Position numbers and translations under genes: made by a program
Assembly (NCBI GenBank): GCA_016946835.1
Contig: JACVTC010000141.1
Span: 228,501 to 292,500 of the forward strand
Direction of reading: 5' to 3'
Origin: Neocallimastix lanati (nom. inval.)
Taxonomy: Eukaryota > Neocallimastigomycota > Neocallimastigomycetes > Neocallimastigales > Neocallimastigaceae
DNA length: 64,000 nt
The notes under the pieces: generated by a model
What the model was told of the DNA's origin: nothing
Seen by the model: the letters and a program-made list of their open reading frames with translations, nothing else
The model's database searches: none
Part shown: positions 62,334 through 64,000 of the stretch, in pieces
How the letters are laid out: the number at the start of each line of letters is the position of its first letter
Numbering within the stretch: position 1 is the stretch's first letter

Positions 62334-64000
62334 TGTTAAGAGTTATGAATTTATGGTTTATAATTATGTCAATTTTATTAATATATTTTATGAAGCACTT
62401 AATTATTCTAAATTAAATGCTTTTATATTAATATATTGTGGCTTATACATTATTTATATTACAATATGTTTCAATACATTTGAAGCTTATTTTTCATACA
62501 TTTCACATATTCTAACATTCCCCCTTAAACCTAGTTATTCAATAATGAATAAATTGGTTTACTGGTGAATATGTGTATATAAAATTATCCTATTTTACAC
62601 TATTAACTTGATATTATTAAACTGTTATATATATTTCTATCCTAAATTAACCTCTAATTTTACATTAATAAAATATTTTTTATGTTATATTAATTATTTA
62701 ATTTAATTTAAATATTGCTAAAATAATTTCTTAAATATATTTATAATCTAATAATTTTCCCTAAAACTAAATATTTAATATTATTATACCATTAATATTA
62801 GATATATCTAAAACATCTCTTATAGTATATGGTTTATATATTACCATTTATATGATGGAAACCTTTCTCTTGAAGGGTGATATTATACCATCTCAATTTT
62901 TGTGAATACCTCTTATATATTGGGTTTTACATCACTTTCAATTATAATCCGCTTTATAGATTAGCGTTAACTTTTATATATTTTCGCTTTAGCGATAATT
63001 ATTAAAATAAATTGTTAATTATATATTGGTGTATTTGATAAATCATAATCTTGGGGTATTAAAATTGATTGCATTTATAATTAATTATACTATTCTAGTC
63101 ATTTAAACTTATTAGTAATAATATAAATTGTTTCATAATTGATTAATATTCACTATTTCAGTTAATTCTTTCTTAAAGGTTAATTTTTGTTAATTTTCGC
63201 TATTAGGCTATTTTATTCAAATAGATAAATATTATTTTCAAATAATTAGCTCAAAGAATCAGTTAAGTGACTTTTCTTTAATATTTTTATTTTCTTTTAT
63301 ATTTTTATAATTTGTATCTTATTTTGCCTACTTTCCCACTAAAATCCAAATTTCTAAAGAAGATTTTATATATTTGAATTTTTTCATCATTAAAATATTA
63401 ATTATAAAATTTTAATAATTTTAAATACTCTGTAATAAATAAGTATAGTTTATAGATGAATAAACATCATCCATTTTTATATAACTCATGGTTATATTTA
63501 TTATTTTATTATATCTTTCATCACGAAGGTTTGTATTATGATTATATTAAATAATTTTTTTTTTATTTAAACCTATTACCATTCTATTATATTTCCCTTG
63601 AATATTTGGGATATTATATATTAATTATTTTATATGAGGTCTCTGACATATGGACTCCTCCATTATTGTAGTTTATATTTATATATACACGTTTGATATT
63701 TATAAATACGCGTTAAAATAACTATACTTTAAATAATATGTTTCGTATATTCATGGGGCGGAAATAGTCCATCACATAGTAGATTCCTTCATGTATAGAT
63801 ATAATATTACTAATAGCCAAAAGCTTATTTGTTAAATATAATTCACTTAATTAATCCAGTAAGCAAAATGATAATACTTTTAATAATTAAACTTCAAGTG
63901 AGGCTTTAGATGATACTATAATTTCCAATATATTTTGGTTAAGTAACGTTATAAAAGAAATATTAAGAAAGAATTTAAATATAACGAACTATATTGATAA
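62334..64000 (-). mobile_element. Second copy of the LTR element, inverted, cut by window end
   Basis: On the minus strand the LTR runs TGTTAGAATATGTGAAA (from 62517) to CTCTTAACA (62334), about 184 bp. Immediately beyond it the complement of 62518-62560 is the same GTAAACCAATTTATTC...TTTAAGGGGGAA end seen before the 3' LTR of the first element. Sequence at 62760-63100 is the reverse complement of about 60880-61660, with modest divergence (TACATCACTTTCAATTATAA, CCATCTCAATTTTTGTGAAT). The 5' end lies outside the window. No coding frame is recognised in the visible part. Confidence 0.85.

Noticed and set aside
62353-62568. 71-codon plus-strand frame
   Set aside because: It spans the inverted LTR and its polypurine tract on the minus strand, so it is a chance frame in non-coding element DNA.
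1-64000. tRNA and rRNA genes, CRISPR arrays, bacterial operons
   Set aside because: Both strands were scanned by eye for T-loop (GGTTCRA) plus acceptor pairing, rRNA-like blocks and spaced repeats. None was found. The tRNA-Lys-like word after LTRs is too short to be a tRNA gene.

Overview
The window is nuclear DNA from a very AT-rich eukaryote. Non-coding stretches are almost pure A/T, and poly-A/T runs of 20-45 nt and (TTTA)n, (ATT)n and (AAAT)n microsatellites lie between and inside genes. Most genes are split by short GT-AG introns. The proteins include a fungal-type NDT80/PhoG factor, an amphiphysin/Rvs167 protein, an Arc1/AIMP1-like tRNA cofactor, dynactin p150, a tubulin-tyrosine-ligase-like enzyme and a SAS-6-like protein. 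Asn-rich tracts, flagellar/basal-body genes, a prokaryote-type adenosine-specific kinase with introns, and Ty3/gypsy and Ty1/copia wreckage all point to an anaerobic gut fungus (Neocallimastigomycota). That assignment is inference. A dictyostelid is the main alternative, but the presence of SAS-6-like and fungal-type genes argues against it.

Layout. 0.35-1.8 kb (+): SNX3/Grd19 sorting nexin, six exons. 2.5-4.3 kb (-): N-BAR + SH3 protein of the Rvs167/Hob1/amphiphysin family. 5.5-7.5 kb (-): SLC35F6-like transporter. 7.5-15.1 kb: gene-poor, with a (TTTA)n tract, a 38-bp palindrome, a 66-bp tandem duplication, a dead Ty3/gypsy integrase-chromodomain remnant (10.66-11.62 kb) and a dead Ty1/copia RT/RNase H remnant (12.44-13.3 kb). 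15.1-20.0 kb (-): a 1,527-residue NDT80-domain factor with a huge Met/Asn repeat. 20.0-26.7 kb: gene desert. 26.7-27.8 kb (-): adenosine-specific kinase. 28.5-32.0 kb (+): TTLL enzyme, 13 exons. 32.7-35.5 kb (+): SAS-6-like protein. 35.9-39.0 kb: dead Ty1/copia element between LTR pieces, followed by a RING-H2 pseudogene. 40.1-41.9 kb (-): Arc1/AIMP1-like protein. 43.1-44 kb: retroelement leader remnant. 45.2-52.4 kb (+): dynactin p150, 21 exons. 53.0-56.3 kb (-): Mgs1/WRNIP1 AAA+ ATPase. 57.06-57.42 kb: a small island of ordinary base composition. 58.35-62.1 kb (+): an LTR element with matching LTRs and a 5-bp target duplication. 62.33 kb to the window end (-): a second copy in inverted orientation.

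The genes do not form a pathway or operon. Several serve the microtubule/flagellar apparatus (TTLL, SAS-6-like, dynactin) or membrane traffic (SNX3, Rvs167-like), which suits a zoosporic fungus. The most unusual signals are in the retroelements. A shared sequence just after the LTR, GATTAAGAGTCTCATT, is complementary to the anticodon arm of eukaryotic tRNA-Lys(CUU), which suggests half-tRNA priming as in Drosophila copia. The internal region of the 58-62 kb element also carries repeated small hairpins whose loops are conserved while their stems change together.

Exon boundaries were placed by eye from GT/AG sites, reading phase and family alignment. All were checked for continuous phase, but none is confirmed by transcripts.
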